From the NCBI GenBank assembly GCA_020055645.1, contig CM034546.1:129229875-129293874 (forward strand): a stretch of DNA of 64,000 nucleotides. The letters are read 5' to 3'. The notes under the pieces are model-generated. The model was not told where the DNA came from, did not search any database, and saw only the letters and a list, made by a program, of their open reading frames with translations. This DNA comes from Tomocerus qinae. Lineage: Eukaryota > Arthropoda > Collembola > Entomobryomorpha > Tomoceridae. Below, in pieces: positions 47,194 through 59,004 of the stretch (its first letter is position 1; each line of letters begins with the position of its first letter). A program made the translations under genes and the position numbers.

Positions 47194-48149
47194 CTTGGGT
47201 TTGTATTTTGATTATAAATTGAATATTTTAAATTATTAGCATTAAAAAGCTTTTCAATAAAAATTACAAAGGCTTTGCAACCAAATTAATGTCTGCTGTT
47301 GAGACGTAAGATAGATATGAGGTTAAAAGTAAACTGTTTCAATTCCAAAACTTAATAACATATAGAGTTTAATAATTCTTATTTGTATATTAAAGATATA
47401 AGCAATTGACAAGTTCGTTGACATTTCGTAAGCTATAGACAGGCTGTTAAAAAGTAACCTAATTTTTTTTAAATCATGGCTACTTACAGAAGTGAAAAGT
47501 GTTAAACCATCTATTTACATTTATACCCTTTGAAGCAACAATGCAGCATTGATAAATATTTAAAGTGTAAGTAAACCATCTAGTAAGTTACAAATAAAAG
47601 TTAAATTTAGTACACGTGGTTAATATATTATCATGTTATAGTTATAATTCATTTTGATGGGACGGATTAAAGTTAGTTTTATTGTAGCTTATGGTCATAA
47701 TTTAATTATGCCATTGAAAACATACTCACATTTTAATTTGCATAATATATTATACATCAAAGATAATTTATTCAACCCTGTTTGAGCACACAGACACGTT
47801 TATCGTTCATGTTGAGATAAAAACCAATTTATACAGAATCACACAAGTTCAAACTGTCTTATATCAGTGGCTCGTTTGAAAAGTAGCTTAATGCATATAA
47901 ATCTTATAATCTGGAGGTTGACGTTTTGTATAATAATCTATTATATAGTTCGTCTAACTTATTACCATATACTTCCATGGTTTACACTTTGTAGTTCCAA
48001 TAAGACTACAAGGAGCACATATTTGTTAATGTCTTTATACTTTTTTCCATGCTTGATTGTTCATATAAATATTTGACAGGCAGTCTTAATGGCTATTCAA
48101 TGCATTGCATATCCACTAAATTGGTTTATTACATAATAGACGCTATAAG
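47194..48149. other. Intergenic, granulin promoter side
   Basis: No gene seen. Confidence 0.45.
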
Positions 48150-48157
48150 GCTATATG

Positions 48158-49266
48158 TAGGGCATCCAGTCCCGGGAAATCAGTCCCGGGAATTCCCGAG
48201 AGTCTCGAGACTTATTTCCCGAGACTGGCTGTATCAGTCTCGGGAAAGTCTCGAAAAATTAAACATTTCATGGAGCAATATTTTTTTATAAAAATTGGGT
48301 TTGAAAATTTTTACGTTACAAATTATTTGTATGTGAGCGCGAAAGATATTATTAGTAACTCTTGTTTCTACTCCAAATATTATTTTAATATAATATTTCT
48401 GAAACCTTTATTGAATTATTTAATTACGTCTTAACACGTTTCTCCATATAAGTTTATTTACTAAACGAGAGAGCTTTACCGTTCCATCAAATTATACATT
48501 TACCTATCCATGCAGTCAATTTCAAATCTTACAGGAAATCTTACTTTTAGCAACCTAAAATGACTCAAAAGCACTTTAAAAATTTAAAATGGACTCCCAA
48601 ATATCCCATTTCTTTGAAATCGAAATAATACAGACTATCACGTAGGCCATCCCAGGCAATGAAATCTTAGTTGAAATCAACAAATCTAAGAATAAAAGAA
48701 TAGAATTCTTAAAAGCAAAAGGAATGATCACTCTCTTCTCTATCGCTTTTAATTTAAATATTTAACCATTAGTTCTAGAAGAGCAGAAACATTACATTAT
48801 TGGCATTTCAACCAGTAATCATGGGGCTTATCCTATCCAAACGACATAACTAATAAACAACTAACACCCGGCGATTAATATAAGTTAGTCGCCGTCGGTT
48901 GTAGCGTATTTAGGATGCGCCCAGTCACGGTATACGGTCACGGTTCTTATGTCAATAAGGATATACAACACGCCATCAGAACCAGCTTGATAAGTGATAC
49001 TTCTTTTTTTAATTTCCGCAATAAATTCAAAGATATGACTTGAAATTCATTGCAGTTAGGGCAAGTTATATTATAATTTAGTTATATTATATTATAAGTT
49101 TTTCTGCTGCCATTAAAAAAAATTAAATATTCATCGTTTTTAAATAAAATTTTGGAAATTTTAGTGATATAGGTAGATATGCTTCAGTCTCGGGAATTTC
49201 CCGGGAAATTCCCGGGAAGTCTCATTTCCCGGGACTGGCCAAAGCTACCCGAGACTGGATGCCCTA
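48158..49266. mobile_element. hAT-like non-autonomous element with perfect 8-bp TSD
   Basis: Tips tagggcatccagtc and gactggatgcccta are exact inverted repeats. The flanks gctatatg (48150-48157) and gctatatg (49267-49274) are identical. Both ends carry clusters of cccgggaa / tctcgggaa subterminal words, probable transposase-binding sites. The 1.1 kb core has no transposase. An 8-bp duplication with TAGGG tips is the hAT pattern. Confidence 0.9.
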
Positions 49267-49274
49267 GCTATATG

Positions 49275-50059
49275 GGAGGCTTTGCAGGCAACACTTGGAC
49301 CGAAAGGTCATGGCCATGTGTGGTTTCACCTCAGTATAGGCATTCATAAGGGCCCCTACATCTTTGGACACTGATTGTAATTAATTTTATGTAAACCAGT
49401 AATTAATTTTGACTTTGCTTGATCACTAATTTATTCTCCTTGGCAACTTAATGCAATGCGTTAATAGTAAATAAATGGATATTGGAACCTGGGACTGGAA
49501 CTAGGATTTATTCTCGTTACTTGATACTAGTCCATTTTCTATTGCCTAATCTCCGTAAGATCGGAGTATATCTACTGAATATAAAATAATTGAATTGACA
49601 ATAATGTAGGAGTTATAATCGTAATACCAACTACGCACCCAACCGAGGTGAAAAAAGAACATTTATTGAGACAATAGGCACCCAGCATTGTTAGACCCCT
49701 CGTATAGTTAAGCCTTTAGCCTTCCAAACCGTTAGTGAATTTTTCTATAACAATAAATTTATTGGGATCAGTCATGAAAACACAGCAATGATAATTTGAT
49801 AATGCATCTCATGCCGGGGAGATTAATTTTGAAGAAGATTATCGTAAGATTTCATGATAGTAATGTATATCATGGTATCTAAATAACTTCTTTTCTCGTA
49901 TATTTTGTCTGGTTCTTATTTCTTTTTATTAGGTATAAATATATATGTGACATATATGGCTAAGTAATCCCATGATATGTACTTCACGATTTTGTAAAAC
50001 TATTGAGTCATTGTTGGAAAGCAGTTAAAATCTATTTACAATTTTTGAAGGGTTACTTA
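49275..50059. other. Intergenic
   Basis: No gene seen. Confidence 0.45.
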
Positions 50060-52468
50060 TTAGTTGTATTTTTTTAGCAGTTGTAAAACTTTGTAATAAA
50101 CTAATTCCTTTGCATTTTGTCCAAACAAAAAATCCGTGTGCAAAAATCCCTCGGAAGGAATCTGATAATTTTCTACAACGTGTGGTAAACTTCGAGCTAG
50201 CTTCTCCACATCCTATGAAATGAAAATGAATAAGATGAAGAGGAGCGGTTAAATGGATCTGGAAAGGTAACATTGTGCAGAACTTACACTTGGGTCGTTA
50301 AATGCGTCGTTTTTAGACCAAATAAGAGCAACTGGAACAGTAATTGTCCATAATTTATACAAAAGCTGAATAAAAAAAATTATGAATGCATGTTGGATGG
50401 AATTTAACGTTAATATTAAAACAGTTTAACGGACCGGTGTTAATTGACCGTAAATTTCAATATTCTTTTCACGATAGTCGTATTGTTCGAATTGATTTGA
50501 ATTGATGAGTTGAGACATATGGATTACAGTTTTTGAGGAAGTTGGGCACGCATCGACTTGCATTCCGGTTTTAGAATCTGGAGTAGCCTATCATTGATCA
50601 TCAAAGTGTAACATAATGAAAGAATGCACAATTTGGACCTTTAATACGTTTGTTTTAAAATATTCCGATTTTCACCGAACCCCGTTTAACCCGACAGTCG
50701 ACAGTAAACCTGAGTTTTATGGGAAACCAGCATGTGTTAAAACAAACCATAATAGAACCGCTTCCTTCAATAGTCGATGCAATTAATTTTCAAAACTTAA
50801 AAAACTTGGGTTGAAGTAAGGCAGTGGTTGCACAAATACCTATCAATGTTATTGTTTCAATTAGGTTAGGTCCCTCGAAAGGGGGTCCTAGTGCGCCCTG
50901 TGTATTTCATGGCGCGATTTTTAAAATGTGCAACTATTGTCTTCCTTCAACCAAAACTTGCGTACAGAAGTTGAGTCGGATCTGATATTAATTCCAAATA
51001 ATCCACTAGAGCATGGGGAGCCAGCTCCTCCTGCAGTATTTTGGGCACAAAATACATTGACATAGCTTTTAATGAAACCTGAAAGTTTTGCATCGGGAAT
51101 AGGACTGTATCCAAATGAGTTTTGGATCATCTACGAAAGAAAATGGAGAAAAACCGTTAAAAATTTATTTCTTAGTTATGATTATGAACAAAGAAATAAT
51201 GATGGAGATTCAAGAGTGAAAGGAAAACGAACTTCATAAAAAAGTGTAGTAGTCTGAAGATGTGACATTGACATAACAGAAGATTTGGTATTTGACATGA
51301 AAGCCATTGGGGATAGAGCTATCATCAATTTGACTTTGTTATTGTATTCGGGATGCAAGGAGGATCCAGCGAAGAAAACTTGATTCCCATTTGAGTAGCC
51401 AATGTATTGAAGACTTTCATATCCTGTAGTTCTTAGAATGTAGTCAATGTTAGCATACAAATCTTCTCCCCCCATATCATCCAAACTAAAATAATTGATT
51501 AAAAGTTTACAGAATAGATCACTTTTACTGAAATTGATAAATTCTTTTAAAAAACTTTCGTTACTTGAAATTCCAGTATTTATTATCAGATGTTTTCAAG
51601 CTAACGTGTTGATTTGAATAACAATTTCCTCTTGAATTAGCTAACCAAACATCATATCTGGTGATTTTAAATCAGGATATCAATAGTTAGATAATAGTGT
51701 CAGGTATTTAATTGAAGATATTATGATGTAAAATGACTTGCCCTTCATCAGCCAATATGAATGCTAATAACAAACAACAACCAGTAGCAAATTAGGTTTA
51801 AAAGTAGAAATACAAACAAGGAAAATTGGAAAAAGCAAAATTAATACCTAAAGAATTTTCGGGGTTAGATGCTACGAAATGGAATGAACTTTGCCAAAGT
51901 CCATGAGTTAAAATAACAGGAGGCCCCGGGCTTTGACTGTTAACTGCTCCTATTGGTTCCTCTGTCTCTGCACTAGCCTCTGCACTACTGGAACTTGTAT
52001 TATTCTGTAATTTAGGTCCAGGAATCCGATGCAATTCTAATAGGTACCCAGATTTTGTGACTACTGTATGTGTTTCCATTGGATATCCCCGATTCTTGAC
52101 CAAATCTGGCTAATGGGTGTAAGTGTAATAAATATAACTACAGTTTTAAGTAATTCAAAGCCATATTTAGTGGTTATTTATTTTTGAAACTTTGTTACCG
52201 TCCTAGTAAATTTATTTATTTATTTTTGAAACTTTGTTACCGTCCTAGTAAATTTAAACGTTTTATTTGGCGTGCTTAATTTCTGAGCTAAAGTATCAAT
52301 ATTCCCCGCAGCCTCAGCTCTTTCATCATTTTGTAGTGACGATCCTTCTGCTTCAGATGGTGAATTGGTTGAATTGATTGGTAGGACATCGTCTGATGCA
52401 CTTCCTGATGCCAGATTCAATAAAATGGTACCAACAGTATGATAAATTCCAAAACAGTAATACCTCAT
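50060..52468 (-). CDS. Secreted acid lipase (abhydrolase), eight or more exons
   Basis: A neutral-lipid ester hydrolase of the lysosomal/gastric acid lipase family. ATG 52468 starts a signal-like N-terminus and an acidic linker. Exons: 52468 to about 52248, 52109-51848, a 22-bp microexon 51763-51742, 51657-51565, 51485 to about 51232, 51130 to about 50968, 50589 to about 50435, about 50365-50289, and about 50212-50060. Motifs: THGLWQSS oxyanion loop; YDVWLANSRGN; nucleophile GYSNG where the family usually has GHSQG; catalytic Asp in WSKNDAFNDPSD; catalytic His in HTDFLFG. The microexon ends at a GC donor (GG/GCAAGT). An Asn/Ser-rich insert (51960-52020) is unusual. A MITE lies just after the exon ending near 50968. 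Likely digestive or lysosomal. Confidence 0.87.
50809..50952. mobile_element. MITE copy, 144 bp, perfect 8-bp TSD
   Basis: Ends ggttgaagtaaggcagtgg and cttcaacc, flanked on both sides by aaaacttg. Core gtccctcgaaaggggg and ggcgcgatttttaaaatgtg. It lies in a lipase intron, about 10-15 bases after the exon's 5' splice site. Confidence 0.95.
52165..52250. repeat. 43-bp tandem duplication across an exon end of the lipase
   Basis: Two copies of a 43-base block containing tttgttaccgtcctagtaaa. On the minus strand this block carries the last codons of exon 1 and its GTAACA donor, so the donor is duplicated. Confidence 0.85.
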
Positions 52469-52804
52469 TGTTTTAAGTAGCAGCGACCATACTACCGTCA
52501 ATACTTTAAACTATTTATACAAAATTTGCCAGCTATATGGTATCAGATAGAAAAACCGTAAACTTTTGGTTAGCTAGCCCAAAGTGTACCTTATTTATTT
52601 CCATTGGCAGTATTTATTCCTTTCTTACGAGTTACTATTTTTAATTTGAATTTCTATCTACGTCATGCCGTGAATTGCATTGTTAATTCATTTATCGTTT
52701 CACGTAATCATAATGCAGAATGCAATAACCTGGCTGGCTTCTGGTACAATAAGCCATTTTTTAGTTTTTATTACGAATTGATTCATTCCATGCATATTAC
52801 TAAA

Positions 52805-53175
52805 CTAGGAACGTATCCAATAATTTGTTGAAGGAGTTGCACCAAATCGCGCGAAATTTTTTTGTAGTTTTTAAGGCTTTGTTGAAAAAATAAACGCTTT
52901 TCTCTAAAAGAGCCGCAACGATGGAGGTCAGGGGGCACTTGTCAACCGCGAAATCATAGAAAAAAAGAATTTTTGCCTTCCAATCCAAAATTTTTTGGCG
53001 CCTCGCGCGAAAATGGTATATATCCGCTTATAATTTTTTTGGCGCCTCGCGCAAAAATGGTATATATTTCGCTTATAATTTGTAGGTTCCTCTACCCAAA
53101 TTTATATCCGGATGCGGCCCATTTATGATTTAGGCGGCACTGCGCTTATTACCTCTCATCCCCTTTAGATACGTG
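52805..53175. mobile_element. Repeat unit with GCGC palindromes, related to 40.5-41.7 kb
   Basis: Bounded by gaacgtatcc on the left and ttagatacgtgcct on the right. Contains two copies of gcgcctcgcgc followed by aaaatggtatata, and a GC-rich strip. Non-coding. Confidence 0.55.
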
Positions 53176-54107
53176 CCTGTTACTAAATCATTTCTAATCA
53201 CTTTTACTCATATTATGCTATATTTCTTTACAATTGCTATTAACAGACATTTTAATGACTGCAGGGTTAATGTGAAAATGTGCAAAGTACAAAAATATTT
53301 AATTTCTACTGCCTTGGGTTGGATTAAAGATTTATAATTATTATTACTTTTCTACTAACTTGCAATTGTCTCGAGGTTGTGCCGTAGAAGAAAATCGAAT
53401 TAAGGGAATTCAGCTCCAAGATGCTGCATAGCCAGTTCCCCATCACCCAGGTCCAAGTGGGTTAAAAATGGCCTACACTAAATGACTTAGATGACAGGGC
53501 AGGAGAAGTTGAATCCTTATGTAGTGTTTGTAAAAGCTTTAAAGTCAGTCAAAAACGTAATATTATACCTGAATGCTATAATGTGGTTGCCAACCCACTT
53601 TGGCAGAAAATTCGTTCGACATTCAACGAGAATGATCCAGTTAAAAACTAAATCATTATATCTATTTATATATTTACCTATAATATTAGCTTAGAAGAAA
53701 TTTTTAAGTGTCGACTCTATAAGTTATGTAAAAGATCAATAATATTTTTTAAGCTTTATTACTCGGATGCAAAACTCGATCAATATGGATTTAATTATTT
53801 TTCTGACGCCTAGCAATATGAACTGTGACTTAGGTACCATTACTCATGACAAAAATTAGGTATAGCCTGTTTAGAATTGGAATATAAATGTTGAGTCTCA
53901 ATTTATATTCATTTTGTGTAGTGACTTTGTTAATGACTACCTTGACCGGATTGTTATAATATTGTAAAAATACCACATAATTTCATTGAATAAATTATGA
54001 ACTCCACTGTATTAAAACACTGAGTTGAGACATCACAAGTATATCATTAGTAGCTTTATTATTGAAATCAAAGAACGTTTAAACTATAAAATGTCCCCTG
54101 AATAATT
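53176..54107. other. Intergenic
   Basis: No supported gene; short frames only. Confidence 0.45.
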
Positions 54108-54245
54108 GGTTGAAGTAAGGCACAAGGTTGCAGAATTATCTTTCAGTGTTATTGTTTTAATTAGGTTAGGTCCCTCGGTCCTGGTATGCCCTGTGTATTT
54201 CATGGCGCGATTTTTAAAATGTGCAACAACTGTCTTACTTCAACC
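54108..54245. mobile_element. MITE copy, 138 bp
   Basis: Same tips (ggttgaagtaagg...cttacttcaacc) and core as the 50809 copy. The flanking 8 bases do not match, so the target duplication has decayed. Confidence 0.9.
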
Positions 54246-54293
54246 AATTGACAATAAAATGGCTTGGTAGACACAATTGAGTGTTAACTGTGA

Positions 54294-55078
54294 TTAACGA
54301 GGTAAACACGGTTCAACGCTGTCTTTAATATGGTGAGAAAAGAATTCCATGTTAAGAAAGGTGGAGGGACCGAGAAACATTGCTCTTGTAGTGTGGTCCA
54401 AAATTTCCCATCTTGTCAATGGATGCAGCATGATTGTAAGATTCCCATGATTTTTCATGAAGAATGACAATGCAGGAGAAATGGACGTTTTGTTGCAGCA
54501 TGTCTCGTGGCTCCCAACGGGGTGAGGTCCTACAGGGCCCATACTCACCTCGGACACCAGACAATTAGCAAGATTCCCATTTTCAATCTGTTCTTGAATG
54601 CCAACCCTTACAATATATTGAAAAAGGAATTGAATTAAATAATGAAATCATGCAAACATGATAATCAAGTCTTAAGCTAGGTTTTGAGTGTCCCTTTCCT
54701 TTTTCCTTCACGCGGGAAAAGGACCGTTCAGTTATTCATTCTGCCTAAAATTCTAAATCTCCTCACCTGGGGCAACAGCAATGTTTTATTTATGAATGCT
54801 CCTTAGCACGTGAAGTGAAAAGAAAGTGACACTTAAAACCTAGCTGTAGACTATATTATATTCAAAAGTGCAAATTTTAAAAAACAATTCGGGTTGATGT
54901 TTTCAAAATTAAAATGATACCTTAGTGCCAGTGCTTCTTGAGTACTACTCTGTGTATTTTGAAAGAAATACGTGTGGAAATGGTAGCCGAGGATTTCATC
55001 AGTGTCGTATTTTGAATTTTCTTCGCCATTTGTAGCGAACACAAACAGCAGAGTTAACGAAAACAATGTGAGTAGCAT
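54294..55078 (-). CDS. Secreted DOPA 4,5-dioxygenase-like protein
   Basis: Two exons, 55078-54921 and 54606-54294, join in phase into 156 residues. Residues 1-18 are a signal peptide (LLTLFSLTLLFVFATNG). The mature protein shows GYHFHTYFF near its start, then GPVGPHPVGSHE, a LTIMLHPLTRWEILDHT stretch and FLGPSTFLNMEFF, the order of motifs in the DOPA dioxygenase family (extradiol ring cleavage of catechols, non-haem iron, best known from fungi and bacteria). The His-x-His and the two later histidines are candidate metal or substrate residues. Secretion and an arthropod setting are unusual. It could act on dietary or cuticular catechols; that is inference. No bacterial-style composition is evident and it has an intron. 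Confidence 0.75.
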
Positions 55079-55576
55079 TTTCTACAGATTGATATTTACC
55101 TGCAGACGCTGTAGACAATTTTATAAAACAAAATACGACTTGATGTCTTGCAATCAAAACTCAGGAACTACTTTAACGTTTTCTCGCAGTATTGTAGTTT
55201 GAAATGACATACACAGCAAATTAAATCGACGTTTATATTGACTGTCTAAGAATTAAGTTCAAGTTCATATTTCACTGACATGAATACTAATTCTGAATAA
55301 TTACACCTTATCTATTTTTCCTCCACAAATGCAAAGATGCTTTTGTGAAGTTATTTGTTAATGAAACTTGAAGTGGAATTATTAAATTATATCTCGCAAT
55401 CACAATATCGATAAGATGGAAATAATATTAATGAATCTCGATGGGAAAAAACTATTCATGAATACCAATATTTAGTATTGTACTATTAATTCAGTTGAAA
55501 TGGTTTTTCCAAAAGAGATAATTGATGATGAAAATAAAAATACATGTAAACAAAATAAATAAAGAATGCCTGTCTA
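55079..55576. other. Upstream region of the dioxygenase-like gene
   Basis: No gene seen; expected to hold its promoter. Confidence 0.45.
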
Positions 55577-55720
55577 GGTTGAAGTAAGGCAGTGGTTGCA
55601 CAAATAACTATCAATTTTATTGTTTTTATTAGGTTAAGGTCCCTCGAAAGCGGGTCGTGGTATTTCATTTTATTTCACGGCGCGATTTTTAAAATTTGAA
55701 ACCTCTGCCTTACTTTAACC
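55577..55720. mobile_element. MITE copy, 144 bp
   Basis: Tips ggttgaagtaaggcagtgg and cttactttaacc, core gtccctcgaaagcgggtc. Flanks cctgtcta and cttgtttg agree in 5 of 8 bases. Intergenic. Confidence 0.9.
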
Positions 55721-56667
55721 CTTGTTTGTTGCCATCGTGGCAGCTCTTCTTTTCTGGATGGTAATTTTAATGATATCCTTGAACCAACGACTAAATTTTG
55801 TGTCAATGATTCTTTACTTACTTCATTATTTACCTAAATGCTTCATAATAAATAAAACTAATGCGGACTTGCATTTACATATATAACACGTTCTTTCACA
55901 TTATTATCTTTAAAAATCATGAACATATTAGTTTCATATCAGTCTTACCTCGAGTATATATCATCAAGGTTACGCTTATTGCGTTTTATATTCCAGCTAT
56001 AGATTTTACATTACACTTTCTAAATTCACTTCAAAATGACTGAAGGACACAAATTCTGTTCCCTGAATTTATCATGACTCCCCTAATAATCACAAGAGTC
56101 TTGAAACCATGTTCTTATTCTTATTCTGTTAAAAAAACTCTCGAGAAACAAGAAAGAGTATTCAGACATCGTTTAGGTTTATTATATGCACATGTATAAA
56201 TTTTTCATGGCATCACATCTTTAGTTTTAAGATGGATATTGCACATTTATTTTCATCTCTGACAATTTTACTGTAATAAATTCTCATCAAAAAGATATTA
56301 AATATTAATATGCCCATTTTCTATGGGAATTTTTCAAATTGACTTTGATAAAGAGTTTTACTGTAAAAGCTGTAAGCAATACAAGCTCTAACGTTAATAG
56401 AGGCAGGAAATAAACTAAAAATTGGAATGGCATTCTGCCAAAAGAGTTATTAAATTCCCAACCTTATTCCTCGGCTTTGAATGTTTAATAAAGTTTTCAT
56501 TCCTTAGTATTTCCCTGCTGCAGGTCACTGAAATGTTTTATTTGCATCGATCTTTCTTTATTATCATGGCATAAAACTTTTTTCCGACGGAGGATTGAGT
56601 AAAATGCAGCGCAAAAACTTTTAGCACATTCTCTCATTGTGCCAATTGTGCACTTGATTAGATTAAA
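55721..56667. other. Intergenic
   Basis: No supported gene. Confidence 0.4.
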
Positions 56668-56944
56668 TCAAGGCGTTGACTCATCCATAATGAATTTATC
56701 TAGCATTTCGGTTAACTTTTGTTTCTCGAGGGTCCCATTGTCATTTCTTCGACAAAATGCAACTTTATACGGCGGAAACAATAGAGAAAAGGTCGTAGAG
56801 CAATAAACTTTGTCTTCCTGTTTCGCATACAGAAGAGGAGAGTATTGATCTTTTCCGTCCGTACAATACTCGGGAATCCGAATTCCCATCCCGTACAGAC
56901 TACTACCGGGTATTACCTCACAGCTTGATTCCAGGCAAACGGGC
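56668..56944 (-). CDS. Terminal exon of an unknown cysteine-containing protein
   Basis: The frame is open from an acceptor-like TTTTGCCAG (exon start 56944) to a stop at 56668, about 92 residues. It carries five cysteines (CLESSC, EYC, VYC, AFC) and a charged C-terminal helix (NGTLEKQKLTEML). The upstream frame has a stop, so earlier exons should lie between 56950 and the arrestin gene or further away; I could not find them. Weak evidence: length, an acceptor and cysteine spacing suggestive of a secreted domain. It may be a remnant. Confidence 0.35.
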
Positions 56945-57168
56945 CTGGCAAAAATCTGTTATAAACCCACATTCTGCAACCGCATTGCGAAATCAATAAT
57001 CTCAGAACGAGTTCGTGAGCTCAGTCACAACAAAAAGACACGAGAGCAATCAAGATTCTCGTTTTCCTGTCTCGAATCTTGATCAGAAAGTAAATTAGTT
57101 TTACCAATGTTGTGGATTAGTTTTTATCGACTGCTGCTCGCCTTATATTATTGCCATACGGAACTGTT

Positions 57169-58590
57169 ATGTTAAGTCTGTTCAGGTTTACAGTAGAAAT
57201 GGGAACAACTGTCGAAGTGTTATTTAATAAGACGAACAAGTCTTTCTCGGCTGGAGATGTGGTCTTAGGACTTGTAGTCGTTGAATCCGACAAAGAAGCT
57301 AATCTTCGCCTAATCAAAGGTTATTGTTCTTTTTCTCATTTTTGTTATCTACGCAGTAATATTTTTATTATCTCTAAAATCATCCTGAGATAAAAGCAAA
57401 GAGGGAGGAGCCATAAGCGTCTCTATTTATCCATTTGTGAAACAAAGGAAAGCTTTTCATCGTCCGTTTGTAATTGCAATTCTTTTTTTACAGCTTTAAG
57501 GGTCCGCTGCAAAGGGATATCAACTATTGACTTAAAACTTGGAAAAGACACAGAGGATAATCCAAATCCTTCTGCTAGTATTGTTTATTTTATTAACGAA
57601 GACGCTAAACTCTACACAGGTAAACACAATTTTAATTTAATTGTAAAAAATTAAAAACACACTAGCAAATCAATAATAATTTTTAGGGCTAGTGAATTAA
57701 GAAATAGAAATTAAAATAAATGTGAATTATTTATTTGCGTTATATTTTTTAAGTAATTTAATTGCAAAATATTTTATGTAAATAGATCGACTGGTGAAAA
57801 CCACTTATAACAATGACAAAGGCCTACAAAGGATAAAATATGAATATCCATTTCGCTACGAATTGGCGAAAAATATACCCTCATCATTTAAGACGACTTA
57901 TGGTCGAATGGAGTACAGTTTAAAAGCGACCTTGCCCTCTGGAGTAGCGAAAACATACTTTGAGGGACGCGGAACGTTTTCTGTAGTTGGAAATTGTGAT
58001 TTGAACAAAATTCCAGAAGCAATCAAACCAGTCGAATTAAAAGAGGAAGCCAAAATCGGTTTTCTTTGGTTTGATAGCGGAGCTGTTAGTTTTCACATCA
58101 GTCTTCCCAAGAGGGGTTATGCCATTGGAGAGAAAATTCGCTTAAACCAGGAAATTGTCAACGGCTGCTCTGCTGATCTCACTGGGCAAACTACTCTCGT
58201 TCAGAAAATTCAGTATGACCTCAAATCTTTTATTAGACTGGAGAAAGAAAACAAGATTCAAGTTTTTGGGCGGGAGATTCCCGCCGGAGTAACTGATATC
58301 TGCAACGAGGACGTTTTCGAGGTGCCAATAGTTCCTGTGTCATCTGATATTAAACTGAAAGAGGATTTCAAAACTGTAAAAATCAGTTATGCCCTGAAGG
58401 TAATATCTATATTTAATTACACAAAGAACTCCATTACTGCTGTTGTGTGGCAGTGTATATTTTACAATCTAAATGTATAATACTTTATTCACAGTACGAA
58501 ATCCACAACAATCGGATTGGACATTCGACGGCCTTTAAAGGAGAAATTCCAATCTTTATCGGTTCTACCCCAATTTCAAATAATAAATAA
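57169..58590 (+). CDS. Arrestin-domain-containing protein (alpha-arrestin)
   Basis: Four exons, 57169-57319, 57494-57619, 57786-58399 and 58495-58590, join in phase into 328 residues. The N-arrestin fold starts VEVLFNKTNKSFSAGDVVLG, the usual strand-turn opening, with LRVRCKG and YFEGRGTFSVVGNCDLNKIP later in the N domain. The C domain shows GYAIGEKIRLNQEIVNGC and strands ending ISYALKYEIH. No long PPxY-bearing tail is present, so this resembles the short arrestin-domain proteins of arthropods rather than Nedd4-binding ARRDC proteins. Expected role: cargo adaptor in endocytic trafficking. A second in-frame ATG at 57199 is an alternative start; the sequence before it is weakly conserved. Confidence 0.88.
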
Positions 58591-58633
58591 TATAGGAGGT
58601 AATGTATTTTAATTTAATTTTTTTAGTTGTTAA

Positions 58634-59000
58634 GGGTGTTTAGTAGCGGAGTAACTTGAGCATACACGTTGGGTGTATTAATTAAGATTAAAGTTTAGCC
58701 AGTATTTATTTACCAAAAGTCTTCAAAATTTCCAAAAAGTGACGGAAGGTGAAAATCTCTCTCCTGTTTGAAATTTCTAATAAGTTTTGAATTATGGCGG
58801 GAAATCATGTTTTCCCGCTAACACCATAATTCAAACCACATTAATTTTTTTAATATTTCGGAGCCACAAGTTCCAGTTATTCTCCTTCCGCCACTTTTTG
58901 AAAATTTTTGAAGACTTTTGGTAAATAAATACAGGCCCCATTCTAATCCTAATTAATACACACAAAGTGTATGCTCAAGTTTCCCTGCTATGAACCACCC
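58634..59000. mobile_element. MITE with TTAA target site
   Basis: A 367-bp near-palindrome whose arms share gtaacttgagcatacac and its complement, and aaaagtcttcaaaattt. It is bounded by gggtg...caccc and flanked by TTAA on both sides (58630-58633, 59001-59004), the piggyBac-type target duplication. Confidence 0.8.
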
Positions 59001-59004
59001 TTAA

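Noticed and set aside
58674-58996. Possible structural RNA from the palindrome near 58.8 kb
   Set aside because: TTAA flanks and terminal inverted repeats fit a MITE better.
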